From the NCBI GenBank assembly GCA_029339195.1, contig JAPTJF010000123.1, positions 62,001 through 126,000 of the forward strand: a stretch of 64,000 bases of DNA, read 5' to 3'. Of this stretch, positions 21,968 through 34,121 are shown one piece after another. The first letter of the stretch is position 1; every line of letters starts with the position of its first letter. The translations under genes were made by a program, and so were the position numbers. The notes below the pieces were generated by a model. It did no database searches. It was given only the letters and a program-made list of their open reading frames with translations, and had not been told where the DNA came from. This DNA comes from Micractinium sp. NFX-FRZ. Its lineage: Eukaryota; Chlorophyta; Trebouxiophyceae; Chlorellales; Chlorellaceae.

Positions 21968-24168
21968 CTACGCCAGCGGCTGCCCCTGCTCCTGCTGCTG
22001 CGCCTGCGCCTGCGCTACTTGCGCCTCTGTCGCCCCGGCCAGCACCACCGGCTCCGAGTTGATGCCGCCGCCCACATCGCCCAGCCCAGAGTTGCCAAAC
22101 AGATTGAGCGCCTGCAGGGCAGGTCCCAATGAGGGGGTGAGAGGAAGAGATGAGGCAGGGTGTCCTGCACTGAGCACAGCGCAGCAACAAGGTGTGCGAG
22201 GCGGAGGGGCTGGGGTGGCGGAGGAGATCCGGCTTTCTGACCCCCACCAGCTCACTTGCACCGACAGCATTGCACATATATCTAGAGCGGGCACTAGAAG
22301 CGACATGCGTCCGAGGTGGTGGGCAGCGGCAGCAGCACAGGCGCATGAAAGAGCCAGACGCACATGCGCCTGCGCCGGCCCTGCAGCCCCCTGCACACTC
22401 CCGTTGACAAAGCCCCAGCCAGTGATTCCTCAGGCACCCTCAACAGCACTCACCCCGTCGATGATCTTCCAGAAGAAATTGGTGATGGACAGCTTGTTGA
22501 TCTGGCTGATCTGGTACCCCGTCTCCATGGCACGCCCCGGCCTGTCACTCCCCCGATGCCCCACATACACCGTGGTGGTGCAGTTGTTGGCAGGGCAGTT
22601 GAGGCCGCCGTTGCAGATGCACGAGTCAAACGACCCTGCGGGGGCACGAGGGCCAGTGCGGGCCAGCGGGTGACAGGGCGCAGGGCGTGCTGGCTTCATA
22701 CGCGCAGCGACAGCCCCATGCACACCCCCTGCCGACTGCTTTGCTCTGGCATCATGTTCTGCACCAACAGGGGTGGCGCACGGCAGGCAAGCCCTGCTGC
22801 TCCCACTTCACTGCTCCCCAGACCTGCTCAGCTGCATACGCTGCTGCTACCCTTCCGTAACCCCCTACCCCTTACTCTCGCACTGGAAACTGCACCGCTC
22901 ACTCACATGCGCAGGTGCTCTGCGTGAAGCGCTGGTACGACGGCTCGTACTGCGTCTGCACGCACTCCCCGCCGGTGGGCCCGCCGCACGAGTCGCAGGG
23001 GCCGGCGTTGTACCAGCTGAAGCCGTCAAAGCGGCCACGGTCCCAGCCCACCACCAGGCTCAGCTGCTGCACAATCCCCGTCCCCTCGCTCTCCGTGCTG
23101 CTGTTGCTGCGGATGTACTGCGCCTCGCTGCGGTTCTGCCCCCGGAAGGCAATGACGGAGATGAAGGGCGCCACCGGGTTGTCCTTGATCACTTTGGCCC
23201 ACATCTGGTCCATCTCAGCACGCGTGGTGCGCAGCCCCGCCATCGTGTCCACCTTCACCATGAAGGTGCCGAACACCACGCCCTTCTCATTCTGTTGGGG
23301 TAGTGGAGAAGGGCGGGGCGGGGAGGGCTGAGGTGGGTGCTGGGCAAGAGTATGTGCAAGCTTGCGCATTGCAAGAAACAGACGGCGCAGGCTGCGGCAG
23401 CACCCGCCGGCTAAAGAGATGACACAGCAGGGTATTCGAACCAGCAGCGGTGGGCTGCAGATCAGTCTTGCAGGCTCCTTGCAGTCCCGCACGCTCAATT
23501 CCTCTGCTGGCTGGACACATTGCCTGGAAGCAGCTGCCGCAGCAGCGTCAATGACAAGCAACCGCTGAACAGCCTGCCGGCACTGCCAGCTGCATGGCAA
23601 ACTTACAAGGTAGTCATTGTAGCTGCCTCTGGACTCTCCAGTGTTGGTAGTTACTTGACCTTCCAGGCAGGGGTTGAGGCCAGGCGCACCCGACGTGGTG
23701 TTCCACAGAGCACCCCTGCAGGCGGAAGCGGCAGCACGCACATCGTTGCATGTCGCTTTGGCGGCAGCTTCATCCCACTGTGGCTGCTTGCGAGTAAACA
23801 GCAGCAGCAGCAACAGCGGCAACAGCAGCGGCTTCCACAGAAGCGGGCAGCGGGTGGCGGCGGCGGCGCACCAGTCGGACACCTTGCCGCCAGGCCAGAA
23901 GGCCAGGCCGAAGAGAAAAGGGTCGCCCTGCAGGCACCGCAGAGGGTTGGTTGGCGAAGCAGGAGTGCAAAGCAAGGCGCGGCGGGCCTCAGTCAGCTGA
24001 GGCGCGGTCCTCCCTACTGCTGCTCACCCGGGAGACGTTGGTTGGGGGCGGCTGGCAGGGATCATATGTGCCGGCGACCTTGCCCTCCGTCACGACAGCC
24101 TGCGCCAAGCCGCCAGGCAGGGCGGCACAAGCCAACAGCAGCAGGAGTGACAAGCGTGCGCCACTCAT
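21968..24168 (-). CDS. secreted Cys-rich protein, unknown function
   Basis: Exons 24168-24028, 23927-23607, 23291-22907, 22635-22454 and 22111-21968 give 390 aa, phases consistent. A signal peptide (MSGARLSLLLLLACAALPGG) starts the protein. The rest has about a dozen cysteines, N-glycosylation sequons (NVS, NTT, NRS), and the cores FMVKVDTMAGL, CDSCGGPTGGEC and CICNGGLNCPANNC. The Cys and sequons suggest an extracellular or wall protein; I did not recognise the family. Exon 2 contains an in-frame 96-nt segment (23882-23787) with GT and AG ends that encodes a leucine run; it may be an intron, and removing it leaves a smoother secreted protein. Confidence 0.65.
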
Positions 24169-24436
24169 CGTGTGCGCGGGCCTCTGATCTCTGGGTGCTG
24201 TCTGGCGATGGGTACCAGCGCCAGGCCTCATTTTCGAGAGGGGAGCCTGCAGTCCAGGTGGCAGAGCGCGCGCTCCTGTCAGCGCTTCAATTCTGACGGC
24301 CATTGGCCATGTGATCATGTGATTGCTCAATCGCCAGGTTTCTGCGCCTCTAAAGGGCTGGCTGCGCCTTCCCCTTGCAGCACCCATTCGTTCAAGGTCC
24401 CCGCCTCTGGGCCCTACCCCCTCTTTGCCACGCCAG

Positions 24437-27097
24437 ATGAGCATTGTGACGTTGCAAGTGGGCCAGGCCGGCTGCCAAGGCGGCGCCGCGCTCCTCCAGC
24501 TCCTTGCCGAGGCGGCAGCGCCGCCAGGCGGCAGGCTGTCGGCAAACGGCGAGTGGAGCGAGGCGGCCGACCGCTTCTTCTACCTGGCCAGCACCGGCGG
24601 GCAAACCAAGTGAGTGGGCTGAGTGCTATGTTTTGGGTTGCGAGGCAACACCGAATGGCTGGCCGAGTGGCCATGGCTGGCTGAGTGGCCGGCCCGGCTG
24701 CTCGCAGCAACCAAGCCGTCTGAAACTGTGTGCAACACTGGGCGATCCCCGCCCCCACCTGCAACGTGCAGCCCCACCGCCCGGGCGGTGCTGCTAGACA
24801 TGGAGCCCAAGGTGGTGGCGGCAGCTCAGCAGATGGCGCTGCGTGGCGGCGGGGGCTGGCAGTACAGCCGTGGCGCTATGCTGGCGGGTCAGAGCGGGTC
24901 GGGAAATAACTGGGCGGCGGGGGCGCTGCGTCACGCGCCGGCGGTGCAGCAACAGGCGCTGGGCATGCTGCGGCGGCAGGTGGAGCGCTGCGACCGCTTT
25001 GCCGGCTTCCTGGTCATGCAGGTGGGTGCTGAGGGCAGCTGGGCAGGGCTTTGGGGCGAACTGAGTGCTGAGCATTCGCTCTGCACGCGCGATGGTGCGA
25101 GGTGCAGAGCCACACCTAGCAAAGTCGAGCAAGGAGCGCGTGCCCTGCACTGCCACACTCACAAGCAATAACAGGTGACTTGCTGTGGTACCCTCCTGCC
25201 ATGTCACACTCCACTGCTGAAGTTGCTGCTCTGCCACCCACCCACCCCTTGCAGAGCGCCGCGGGCGGCACTGGCTCGGGGCTGGGCAGCGCCATGACTG
25301 AGGCTCTGAAAGACGAGTTCCCATCCAGCCGTGTCCTCAACCACTGCATCTGGTGAGGCGGGGATGTGAACAGGGTGGGGATAGCGGGGCAACAGGCTAG
25401 GTGGGCTGGGCTGGGTGTCAGGCACCTCAGCTGGGTGCTTGCCAGCACAGCCGCAGCCAAACGTTGATGCCGATGCCGGTGTGCCGTTCTCCACCCCACC
25501 CCACCCTGCCCTACAGGCCCTTTGAGTGCGGTGAGGTGGCCACGCAGCCCTACAACTGCATGCTGACGCTGGCGTCGCTGGCGCAGCACAGCGATGGGGT
25601 GATCCTGGCAGAAAACGAGGTGCTGTCCGCCACCTGTCAGCGACAGCTGGGCATTCAGAGACCCGACTTCAGCCACCTAAACGACGTGGCGGCGCGCAGC
25701 CTGGCCTCCGTTCTGTTGCCATGCACGCTGCGTCAGGCGCCCGACGTGTCGGCCGGCAGCGGCGGTGCCAGCGGCGGTGCGCCGCGCGGCGGGCGCAAGG
25801 GGCGGCCAGAGTGGGACGCGGGCGGGGCGTCCAAGCCGCCGCCATCGGCAGCGGCGGCAGATGCAGCCTGGGATGGGTCCTTTGGCAGCGGCAGCCGGTG
25901 GGACGATGAAGATGAAGGCAGAGCACAGCAGCGGTATGGAGGCTCTGGCAGCAGGCTGGATCCAATAGCTGACGTGTGCGGGCGGCTGTGCAGCCAGCCG
26001 GGGTATCGGCTGCTGTCGCTGCGCTGCTGCCCGCAGCTGCCGCCCTCCTCTTTCGACTTCACGCCCTTCAGCTGGCCGGTGGTGCTGCGGGACTTGCAGC
26101 AGATGCAGCTGGCAGGCAAGGCCGTGGAGGCGGGGCTGGCATCAGCTGGCAGCAGCGCTGGCAGCGGAGGAGGCGGTACACCCAGCCTGGGTGCTAGTGG
26201 CAGGAGCAGCAGCAGCAGCGGGCGGCTCGAGGGCGGTGGCGGCTTGGCAGGTGGCACAAGCAGCAGACCCGGCAGCAACAGGGCTCTTGGCAGCCTGCTG
26301 GTGCTGAGGTGAGGCTTAGGTGCGCTCGTGCAAGTGCAGTGCTGTGCTGCGCTTAGCTGGCGAGGGCAGACCAGGCTTTTCGCGTGTGCCACTGCATTGC
26401 TGTAAGTTCCGTTTTGATTTCAGCTTCCCCCTTGAGAAACATCTAGGAAAATTCAGCCCTCCCCTCTCCCACCCGGCCTGCAGGGGCGACGGCGCAAAGT
26501 CAGCAGACGTGGCCTGCTTCGCCAAACCCACCCTTTACAGCAGCAGCGCCGCTGCTAGACAGCCGCTGGCGGTGGCAGCCAGCAGTGCACGCCTGGGCAA
26601 GCAGCAGATGCTGGCCACACTGCTGAGCAATGACCAGGCAAGAGGGAAGCCAGCTACTATGTGTGGTGGAACTGGGAACCGTGCCCAAAATCCGAAGCCC
26701 CTGTCACCCGCTATTTCCCTCCTAGTTTGTCTGTATTGCAGAAGAAGATGGTCTGCAAGCACAATCAGAATACCACTGCACCTTCCCCTGTCCTCACGCC
26801 ACACCTTTTCTCCACCTTCCTGCTATGTAAAGCAGACGATCGCCGCGCCCGTGGGCCGCATGCTGGGGCGCGTTGCCCAGTTGCACGACTTCTGCCAACT
26901 CACCGCCCTGCCCCTGCTGTTTCCACCTTCTGCAGGCGGCGGCCGCGCCCGTGGGCCGCATGCTGGGACGCGCTGCCCAGCTGTACGAGGCGCGGGCGTA
27001 TGTGCACCACTACGAGCGCTTTGGCCTGTCCTGCCAAGACTTTGAGGACGCTTTTGAGGCGGTGGAGGGGGTGGTGCAGCGGTATGGAGAGCTGTGA
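24437..27097 (+). CDS. TUBD1: delta-tubulin
   Basis: Exons 24437-24609, 24772-25021, 25255-25352, 25517-26308, 26484-26637 and 26936-27097 give 542 aa. Delta-tubulin works in centriole/basal-body triplet microtubules. The start MSIVTLQVGQAGCQ matches the delta type. VLLDMEPKVV, GSGNNWAAGAL, the tubulin signature AGGTGSGLGSAM (GTP phosphate loop) and WPFECGEVATQPYN follow. The C-terminal block LGRAAQLYEARAYVHHYERFGL matches the tubulin H11-H12 region. Two Gly/Ser-rich insertions (in exon 4) make it longer than usual. Intron 5 (26638-26935) has a GC donor and contains a near-copy of the start of the last exon. The neighbouring MATE gene is convergent. Confidence 0.82.
26836..26990 (+). repeat. 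tandem duplication across a 3' splice site (delta-tubulin)
   Basis: The stretch around GCGCCCGTGGGCCGCATGCT, with its upstream pyrimidine tract and AG, occurs twice, the two exon-start copies beginning at 26836 and 26936 (100 bp apart). Only the second reads on into the tubulin C-terminus. Confidence 0.8.
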
Positions 27098-27554
27098 AGA
27101 GGATGCGGCATGTCCGCCCCTCCCAGGGATGCAAGCATTTGCCTGCTGGCATCGTATTTGGTCGCATGTGCTGCGAGCGTACGCACCCGTGTGCCAATTG
27201 TGCCATCGGCCGCCTAGCACTGGTGCCTGTACACCAGCTCGGCTTACCGTGTGTGGATTACAAGACGCGAGAGTAGGTGCGAGCACACTGGGTAAACAAA
27301 CCACAGCATGACTTGCAATGTGTGTTTGTGCATTGTGACAGAGGGATGCATAGCAGTGCCTTGACACGGGGTAAATCGCAGGACGAGAGGTGTTGAATTT
27401 GAGCTGGGACTGAGCAGGGGGAGCTGAGCAGGCAGTGCAGGCAGTGAAGTTCGTTATTTGGTGGTGTAGTTGAGAATCAGAGGTGTTGGAACAGGTTCAG
27501 GCAGCGGAGAGAACAGCGAGGCAGGGGCGCAGGCAGGCTGGCCGTGAACCAGCC
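27098..27554. other. convergent 3' intergenic region
   Basis: 457 bp between the stops of delta-tubulin (+) and the MATE gene (-). No TGTAA, RNA gene or repeat was recognised. Confidence 0.35.
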
Positions 27555-30502
27555 TCACGCCACCTCTGCTGCTGGCTGCTGCTGCTGCTGCTGCTGTGTT
27601 GCTGCCGACGGCATTGGGTCCAACAGGCCCAGCTGCCTCACCGCTCGTGGCACGCTCTGTGCCGCCCGGCAGAAGAAGAAGAAGAAGAGGCCCCACCACA
27701 CGGCGGGCAGGCCGGGCACTGCCTGGCGCGCCCACCAAGTGAACCCAGACAGCGCCACCAGGCAGGCGACCATGGCACGGGCCTGCAGCAGGGGGAGAGA
27801 AGGCATGGGTATGAGTGCCCAGGTACGCAGCGGTGGGCAGGATGGGGCAATGGAGCCTCCAAGGGAGCCGAGGGCTGCAGGCCGGCCAGCAGCAAGCGCA
27901 CCGTGCCGAAAGGCTGCCAACGCTCCGTGCCTTTGCTGCCTGCGGGCGCTCTTTGACACCGCGCTCCTGCCGCGGCTGCCCCGACCCTCACCGTTTCATG
28001 CCGCGGACTGCCCAGTACCAGCAGCCTCCCCTCCCTCCACTTTCCAGGCTGCAATACAGCCCTGCATCCGCTGAAGCCCCTCACCGAGCCCGCCCCGCTC
28101 ACCACAAAGGCCGTGTCCTTGATTGCCAGCAGGCAGCCGTTGGCGGCGACGTCCAGCCCGCAGCACAGCATCGCCAGCACGCCCTGCACCCCCACCGACC
28201 GCATGGGGCCCCACAGCGCCGCGTTGCTGGTGAACAGCTGCGGCGCCAGCAGGGGCAGGCCCACAGCCACTGCGCTGCCCACCATGCCGCTGGCGGCGCC
28301 CAGCTGCAGCAGCAGGCGTGCGGTGCCGCGGCGTTCGGCGGGGCTGGTGGCCGCGGGGAGGAAGGCCAGGGCAGCCGACTCCAGGGGGGTGTTGGTGAAG
28401 GAGACGAGGCACCAGAGGCTCCACACCGGCTGGTGGGCCGCCAGCAGCAGCGCCGACAGCTGCGCCGCGGTGCCCTGCGGGTGAGGGGAGGGTGCAGGCA
28501 GCAGGCATGCCAAAGTGTAGGTGGGATGCCTGCAACGCCTGGCATTGGCTTGCTGCTGGGGATGAGATGAGTGCAGGCGCATGCACATGGCGGCCCAACC
28601 GCTGCCGCTGCCTTCGTTCTCTCTCTGCCGCCCCACGCCCTCCCACTTGGAAGCGAAGAAAGTGTGCCTGCAGACATAAGAGTGGCCCCACCCAGTACAG
28701 CCCTCACAGCCCTCAGAGCCCTAAGTGCCAGCCACTCTGTGACCCCTTGCTCCCAGAACCCCCTCTCACTTGGAGCAGCAGGTATGAGAAGTTCTTGGCT
28801 GCATAGAACACGGTGAGCACGCCGAATGTGTCCAGCAGCGCACGCAGCTCGCCCAGCGCTGGGACGTGCACACGCGGCACCACGCGGCTGCGCCGAAGCG
28901 CGCCCAGCAGCAACACCGCACTCAGGTACTGCACAGGGTAGGAGGGGCAGACGGTGGTAGAGTGTGGAATGGCGGGCGGGCAGGGCTGTGCGATGTGAAA
29001 GGTGCCAGCAACTGCTTGTGGGAATGAGGAGGTCAGCGGGGGTGCCAACACCACTCCCTGCTCCGTGTGCCCAGGCCAGGGAACCGGCTGAGATGGCAGC
29101 AGCAGCAGCAGGGCAGCAGCAGGGCAGCAGCAGCAGCAGCAACAACAGCTTGCGCTCTTGCCTGCGCCGCCACTGTCGTGTATGCTGCGCCTGCCACGCC
29201 CCACCCCAGCTTGCCGATGAACAAGAAGTCGCCCAGCAGGCTGATTGCCGAGGTGGCCAGCACCACGCGGAACGGGGACAGGCTGTCGCGCTGTGCCAGC
29301 AGCCCAGCCTGGGCAACCTGCGTCAGAGGCAGAGGCAGCAGTGGGGGTAGCGGGATGAGACGGAGAGCCGTGGCGCTGCCAGCAGACCGGAGGGAGGTAG
29401 AGGAGGATGTGCCAGGGCGTAGCAGGAACCAGCATCAGGTCGCAGCTCCGGAGCTCACCGGCCAACTCGTGTGCCGCTTCACCCCACCGTACTGCTAGCA
29501 TCAGGCGCAGCCCTACAACGCTTGCCATCTGCCCGTCCCGCCGCCGCGCACCTGCACCAGCACCACGGCGGGCAGCGCCAGCGCCCGTATGCGCAGGTAG
29601 ACGGCTGCATGCGCGAGGACGGCTGCATCCGCCCCTGTCATCGCCAGCAGCTGCGGGCCAAAGCGTAGGTATGTGGCCCCCATGATGCAGCCCCCGCACG
29701 CCGCCAGGAAGAGGGAGGAGGAGAGGGCGGTGGCTGCCGCGGGGATGTCCTTCCGCTGCAGCCGCTCTGCTATGAGCGACACGGTCCCCACGGAGAGGCC
29801 AAACAGGATGTAGTTGCTGAAGGTGAGCAGCAGGGAGGCGGGGCCCAGGGCTGCCAGCTGCAGCGCGTCCGCCATGCGCCCCAGGGCGATGGTGTCGATG
29901 AGGCTCATGATCTGTGGGCGGGCGGGAGGGAGAGCGTTGCGGTTAGCGAAAAGAGTCGAAGAAGGAGCCTGGCACTGAGGTGGCAAGAGCCTGTCCCCGC
30001 AAGGGGCAGGGCATGCAGGGGAGGGGTGCGCCGCATGCTGAGCTCGCCGGCTGGCAGGCGAATGCGTACAGGGCAGGCAAGCCGAGGGGCGCAGTGAAAA
30101 ACATCGGCTCACCGGGTCGGCCAGCGGCACCAGCACAACAGGTGCGCAGAAGGCCAGTAGCTCTTGCAGCCTGCTGCGCCGCTGGCTGCTGGTCCATTGT
30201 GTGGCTGCAGCGCTGCCGCCAGCGGCAGCGGCGGCAGTGGCGGCAGGCGAGGGTGGGGCCTCTGCTGCGGTCGATGCGGGACTTTCGGCATCGCTTGGCG
30301 CTGCATCTGGCGATCCATTGGAGGTGCTCTGCGCCCAAAGCCGCTGCCTACGGCTGGGGCTGGCGCTGGGGCCGGGGGGCAAAGGCCGAGCTGGGCGTGT
30401 TGCGGGCGCACGAGCTACATGTCGTCTGGCTCCTTTCCAAAAGCCGTCACGGCCCGTGCCCGCCGCAGGGCGTGTGGTCACCCGTCGGAGTTGGGCGGTC
30501 AT
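27555..30502 (-). CDS. plastid-type MATE family transporter (DETOXIFICATION/EDS5-like)
   Basis: Exons 30502-30113, 29911-29552, 29317-29162, 28928-28770, 28474-28103 and 27782-27555 give 554 aa with all phases at 0. MATE proteins export organic cations or small phenolics against H+ or Na+. Residues 1-110 are Ala/Ser/Pro/Arg-rich, as in transit peptides, suggesting the plastid envelope. Transmembrane helices follow: LLAFCAPVVLVPLADP, IMSLIDTIALGRM (the first MATE helices), SLLLTFSNYILFGLSVG, LATSAISLLGDFLFIG, the VAGAAYTTVAAQYLSAVLLL block and C-terminal helices around AVAVGLPLLAPQLF. The intron at 29161-28929 uses a GC donor. The substrate cannot be predicted; plant plastid members include salicylate-pathway and citrate carriers. 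Confidence 0.85.
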
Positions 30503-31056
30503 GGTTCTGGCTGCCTCTTGTTCTGTCGCTCACTGAACGCCAACAATTCAATGAGCGTAAATAATCGAAGCCATAACACGACGAATTGGCCCGATAGCCC
30601 CTGTAGTGTCAGCCTGCACGCCGCGCCGCCGCCATCACGGCGAGCCTGCTGCGGCGGTCACCCGCCTAGCGAGCCTCTTTCAGCGAGCCGACCAGGTGCC
30701 TGTTGTCACAGCACGAACATAATTTACGCGTTTTCACTGATAAGGAAAGTGGGAAGTCTGTAACGGCTTGCTAAAACGGCGGGCGATGCTTGGCAAGGCA
30801 CCGTGTTCAGCAGGCGCGCTCATATGCCCCTGAGGCTGGTTGTGATGCTGTGCAGGGCGAGAATCTATGCAAGGAATGGCTGTGGGCGCTCGGAGCGGAG
30901 TCCTCAATCAACTGACACATGTAATTTGCAGAACGTTTGGGCGGGAGTGGCCAATTGGTGAGAGGGTGCTTTCAGGCGAGACGGATGACGAGTATCTCTT
31001 GCTGCCCTACCCTGCTGTGCCACCTCGAGCGTGCTCTCGTGGGCTGTACGTACCTC
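30503..31056. promoter_or_regulatory. promoter region of the MATE gene / 3' region of finger gene A
   Basis: 554 bp between two co-oriented minus-strand genes. No clear poly(A) or promoter element was recognised. Confidence 0.3.
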
Positions 31057-33028
31057 CTAGCCCAGGCCGTACTGCAGCGAGGTTCTCATCGTCTGAGCTG
31101 CTGCGCTGAACAGCCCTGCCTGCAACAGTAAGCGCAGGCGGCTCTCCTGCAGGTCAGGTGAGGGAGAGCCAGGAGGCAAAGCCGGCGGGCACGTGGGCTT
31201 CGAGTGACCACATCCATTGTGCAAGGCGCGGGTTTCTGCGCAACATTTAAGGGTCTGTAGTGGCCTGTGCCACACGCCCCTGCACTGCTGCTCACCCGAA
31301 TGGCTTGCAGCTGCGGAGTCTGCAGGTCCATGAGGGCCATGAAGGAGGCGGCAAGGTCGGGGGTGAGGCCGGCGGCAACGCCAGCAGGCGTGCCTGCCTC
31401 CTGCAGCAGCAGGGTGAACAGGTCCGGGCCCTGGGGCTGCTGTTGCTGTACCTGTGCTGGCGACGGCACCTGAACTGGCACTGAGGGCTGCTGCTGCTGG
31501 GGTGCTGCTGCAGGCTGTGTGGCCAGTGGCTGTGGCTCCGGTATCTGCCGAGGTTGCGCCGGCGGTGGGGGCAGCGGGTGCTGCTGAGCTAGCACCCACG
31601 TGGGTGGCGCTAGCGGCAGTTGCTGCTTCTCCTGCTGTCCCTGCTGCCGCAGCGGATGGGGGTGGTGCTGCAATGCTGACAGAGGCAGCAGAGGTGCCTG
31701 CTGCAGTCCCGATCCTGGCAGCTGTTGCAGCTGCTGCGCCTGCTGCTGCAATGCCGGCAGTGCTTGCGTGGAGGTGTCCTCATGCAGTGATGGCTGAGAC
31801 GCAGGCAGTGGTAGTGGGGTCCCTACAGGGCTGCTGCCATGCTGCTGCTGCTGCTGCCGCTGCTGCTGCCGCTGCTGCTGCTGCCGCTGCTGCTGCTGCC
31901 GCTGCTGCTGCTGCCGCTGCTGCTGCTGCTGCTGCTGCTGCGCAATCAAGTGCTGCCTCTTGGCTGGCAGATGAGGGGTGCCACGAGCGCTGGCGCCTTC
32001 ACTGGCAGGCAAGCCTGCGGCATGAGGCACAGGTGCTGGTGCAAATGGCAGCTGCGGCAGCGGCGGCCGCAGCGGCTCTTCCCAATCAGTCTCCCCCTCT
32101 GCCTGCTCCCTCTCCCCAGCATCAACCTCCTGCTGCTGCCGAGTCTTGCGCCGCAAGTGTTTGCCATAGCAATGACAGCAGTACCACTCAGCCTTGGTGA
32201 CTGGGTGGCGACGCCAGTACCTGCCCGGTGCACCCGTGCCGAAGTCCTGGCAGTGCCGTGCCTCCACCTCCACCTCCCCCATCTCAAAATCCTGCTCTGC
32301 CTGGCCAGCATCTAGCTGCGGCAGCTGCCCACTGTGCCGGTCCATGTGTGCGCGGCAGCGCCGGCACAGCTGCTGCCGGGTGGTCGGGTGCCGCCGCCAC
32401 TCGCTGGTGCTGTGCGTGCCGCAGTGGGAGCATGTCCTCTGCCCCTGCTGCGGAATCAGGGCGCGGATGCGGCCGCAGCACTTGTCGCAGTACCACTCTG
32501 CCTTGGTGACCGGGTGGCGGCGCCAGTGTGAGCTTCTCTCACGGCTGCCGCACTCCAGGCACTGCTGCTGCCGCCGCTCCTCTTCCTTCTCCTCTTCCTC
32601 CTCCTCATCCCCCTCCTCCCACTGCCCTTCTGACAGCTCAGGCAGCTGGCCACCATGTGCAGCCATGTGCTCCCGGCAGTGCTGGCACAGCCGGCAGGAG
32701 GTGACCGGATGCCGCTGCCAAGGGCCACAACACTCAACGCCGCAGTGGGAGCAAACTGCCGGCTGTAGCGGCTGCGGGCTTTGCCGCTGCTCGTGCTGCC
32801 GCTGGCGCCCCTGCTGCTTCTGCTGCTTTAGCTGCAGCCGCTGCTGCTTCTTTAGCTCTGCTCGGATCTTGCTGTGGCACGGAGAGCAGTACCACTCGGC
32901 TTTGGTGACGGGGTGGCGGCGCCAGCAGTCCCCACACGGGCTGGTGGCGCCGCAGGCCAGGCACTGCCTCTGCTCCTTTGCTTCCGCGTGCGTGACAGGC
33001 GGCTGTTCGCCAAGCGGCTGTTCACAGC

Positions 33029-33099
<71 letters not shown>

Positions 33100-33566
33100 C
33101 TGGGAACCCGCTCCTCTGCCATCCGGCCCGCCCCCTTCTTGACTACCAGGCCTGCCCATGGCTTCGGCGGCGGCAACTGCTGGCAGTGGGCCGCATGCGC
33201 ATCCTCATCCTCCGTCGTCTGCTCTGCTGGCTCCTCCTCTCCTTCAAAATCCAGATCAATGAACTGCTCAGTGTCGCAATTCGCTGCTAGTTCGTGCCGC
33301 TGCTGCTGCTGCTGCACCCCGGCCGTGCCTGCCGCTCCACTGCCGCTCAGGCCCTGGCTGGCCGTCAGGCGTGGGTCCCTAGCAGCGGCGAGAGGGGCTG
33401 GCGTCCACGGAGGCTGCCGTGGTGCAGCAGGCGGCTGCTGCTGCCCCCAGGGTTGCTGCCGAGGCCAGGCTGCGAGCTGCTGCTGGAAGGGCTGCATGGC
33501 CCCAACCCGTGTGCTGCGTGCCTTGGAAGCAACGCGGTTGGGAAAAGAGCGCACTTGAGGCAGCAT
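31057..33566 (-). CDS. gene A: protein with five alternating GATA-like zinc fingers
   Basis: Exons 33566-31296 and 31146-31057 give 786 aa. Five treble-clef-like fingers of form C-x2-C-x(18-21)-C-x2-C lie near residues 200, 270, 335, 377 and 440. They alternate between a W-type (WRRHPVTKAEWYC) and an L-type (EWRRHPTTRQQLCRRC then HMDRHSGQLP). The spacing and the W-R-R then L-C pattern are those of GATA fingers, so DNA binding is the likeliest role (inference). The last finger has Phe in place of its second Cys. A Gln tract (33030-33098), a FIDLDFEGEEE acidic motif and long Gln/Pro linkers surround them. A conserved C-terminal box (LFTLLLQEAGTPAG to QLQAIR, then ESRLRLLLQAGLF in the last exon) is shared with genes B and C. 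Start could instead be ATG 33497. Confidence 0.75.
33030..33098 (-). repeat. CAG/CTG triplet run, about 23 units, in gene A
   Basis: A pure CTG run on the plus strand encodes polyglutamine on the minus strand, between the acidic N-terminal region and the first finger. Confidence 0.9.
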
Positions 33567-34121
33567 GGAAGGCAAAGGATGGGTTGGCCAGAGCGAGTGG
33601 GACTCGGCAAGAAAGCAAGAGGGCCAATCAGGGCTCTTCTGTTGGATACACTGATACAGTATTCTTGCCACGCAGAGCTGGGGCACACGGCCAGATTGCT
33701 GCACTGTGAGCAGCAGCTCTGGGAGTGCCCCGGCCGGGCGGCGGACTGCTCCTCACAGCAGCACCCTCATGGCAGGGCAGGCGAGGCTCCCAAGGCACGC
33801 AACCAGGCTTGCATGCTGACATGCTGTGGTGCTGCAATGCCGTTACGTATCACATGTTCAGACAGGAGCAAAGTGGAAGTAGCCCAACGCCTGGCAGGTG
33901 GAGTGCGTGGGCAGTGCATGCATGAATGCTGCATGGCAGCCGCAGACGGGAGGTGAGCAGGGAGAGGGAAAATGCCAGGTCATGCATTTGGCAATCCTAT
34001 ACAACGACTACGAGGCAAGCTTGTAGCGAAGGTGTGGAACCTCGTCAGCCAGGCTCCAAACACCTGCGGTCGGAATGTTGCGGGGCTGAGCTGCCCACCA
34101 GTGCTCATTACTGCTGCTGGG
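33567..34121. promoter_or_regulatory. gap between finger genes A and B
   Basis: 555 bp between two co-oriented minus-strand paralogues: the promoter of A and the 3' region of B. Nothing specific was recognised. Confidence 0.3.

Noticed and set aside
33030..33098. CRISPR-like array from regular triplet repeats
   Set aside because: It is a simple CTG run coding for polyglutamine, with no spacers, in a eukaryotic gene.
31454..33558. Long plus-strand poly-Ala and Cys-rich frames opposite finger gene A
   Set aside because: They are translations of the complementary CTG/CAG repeats and finger codons; no start or splice context supports them.
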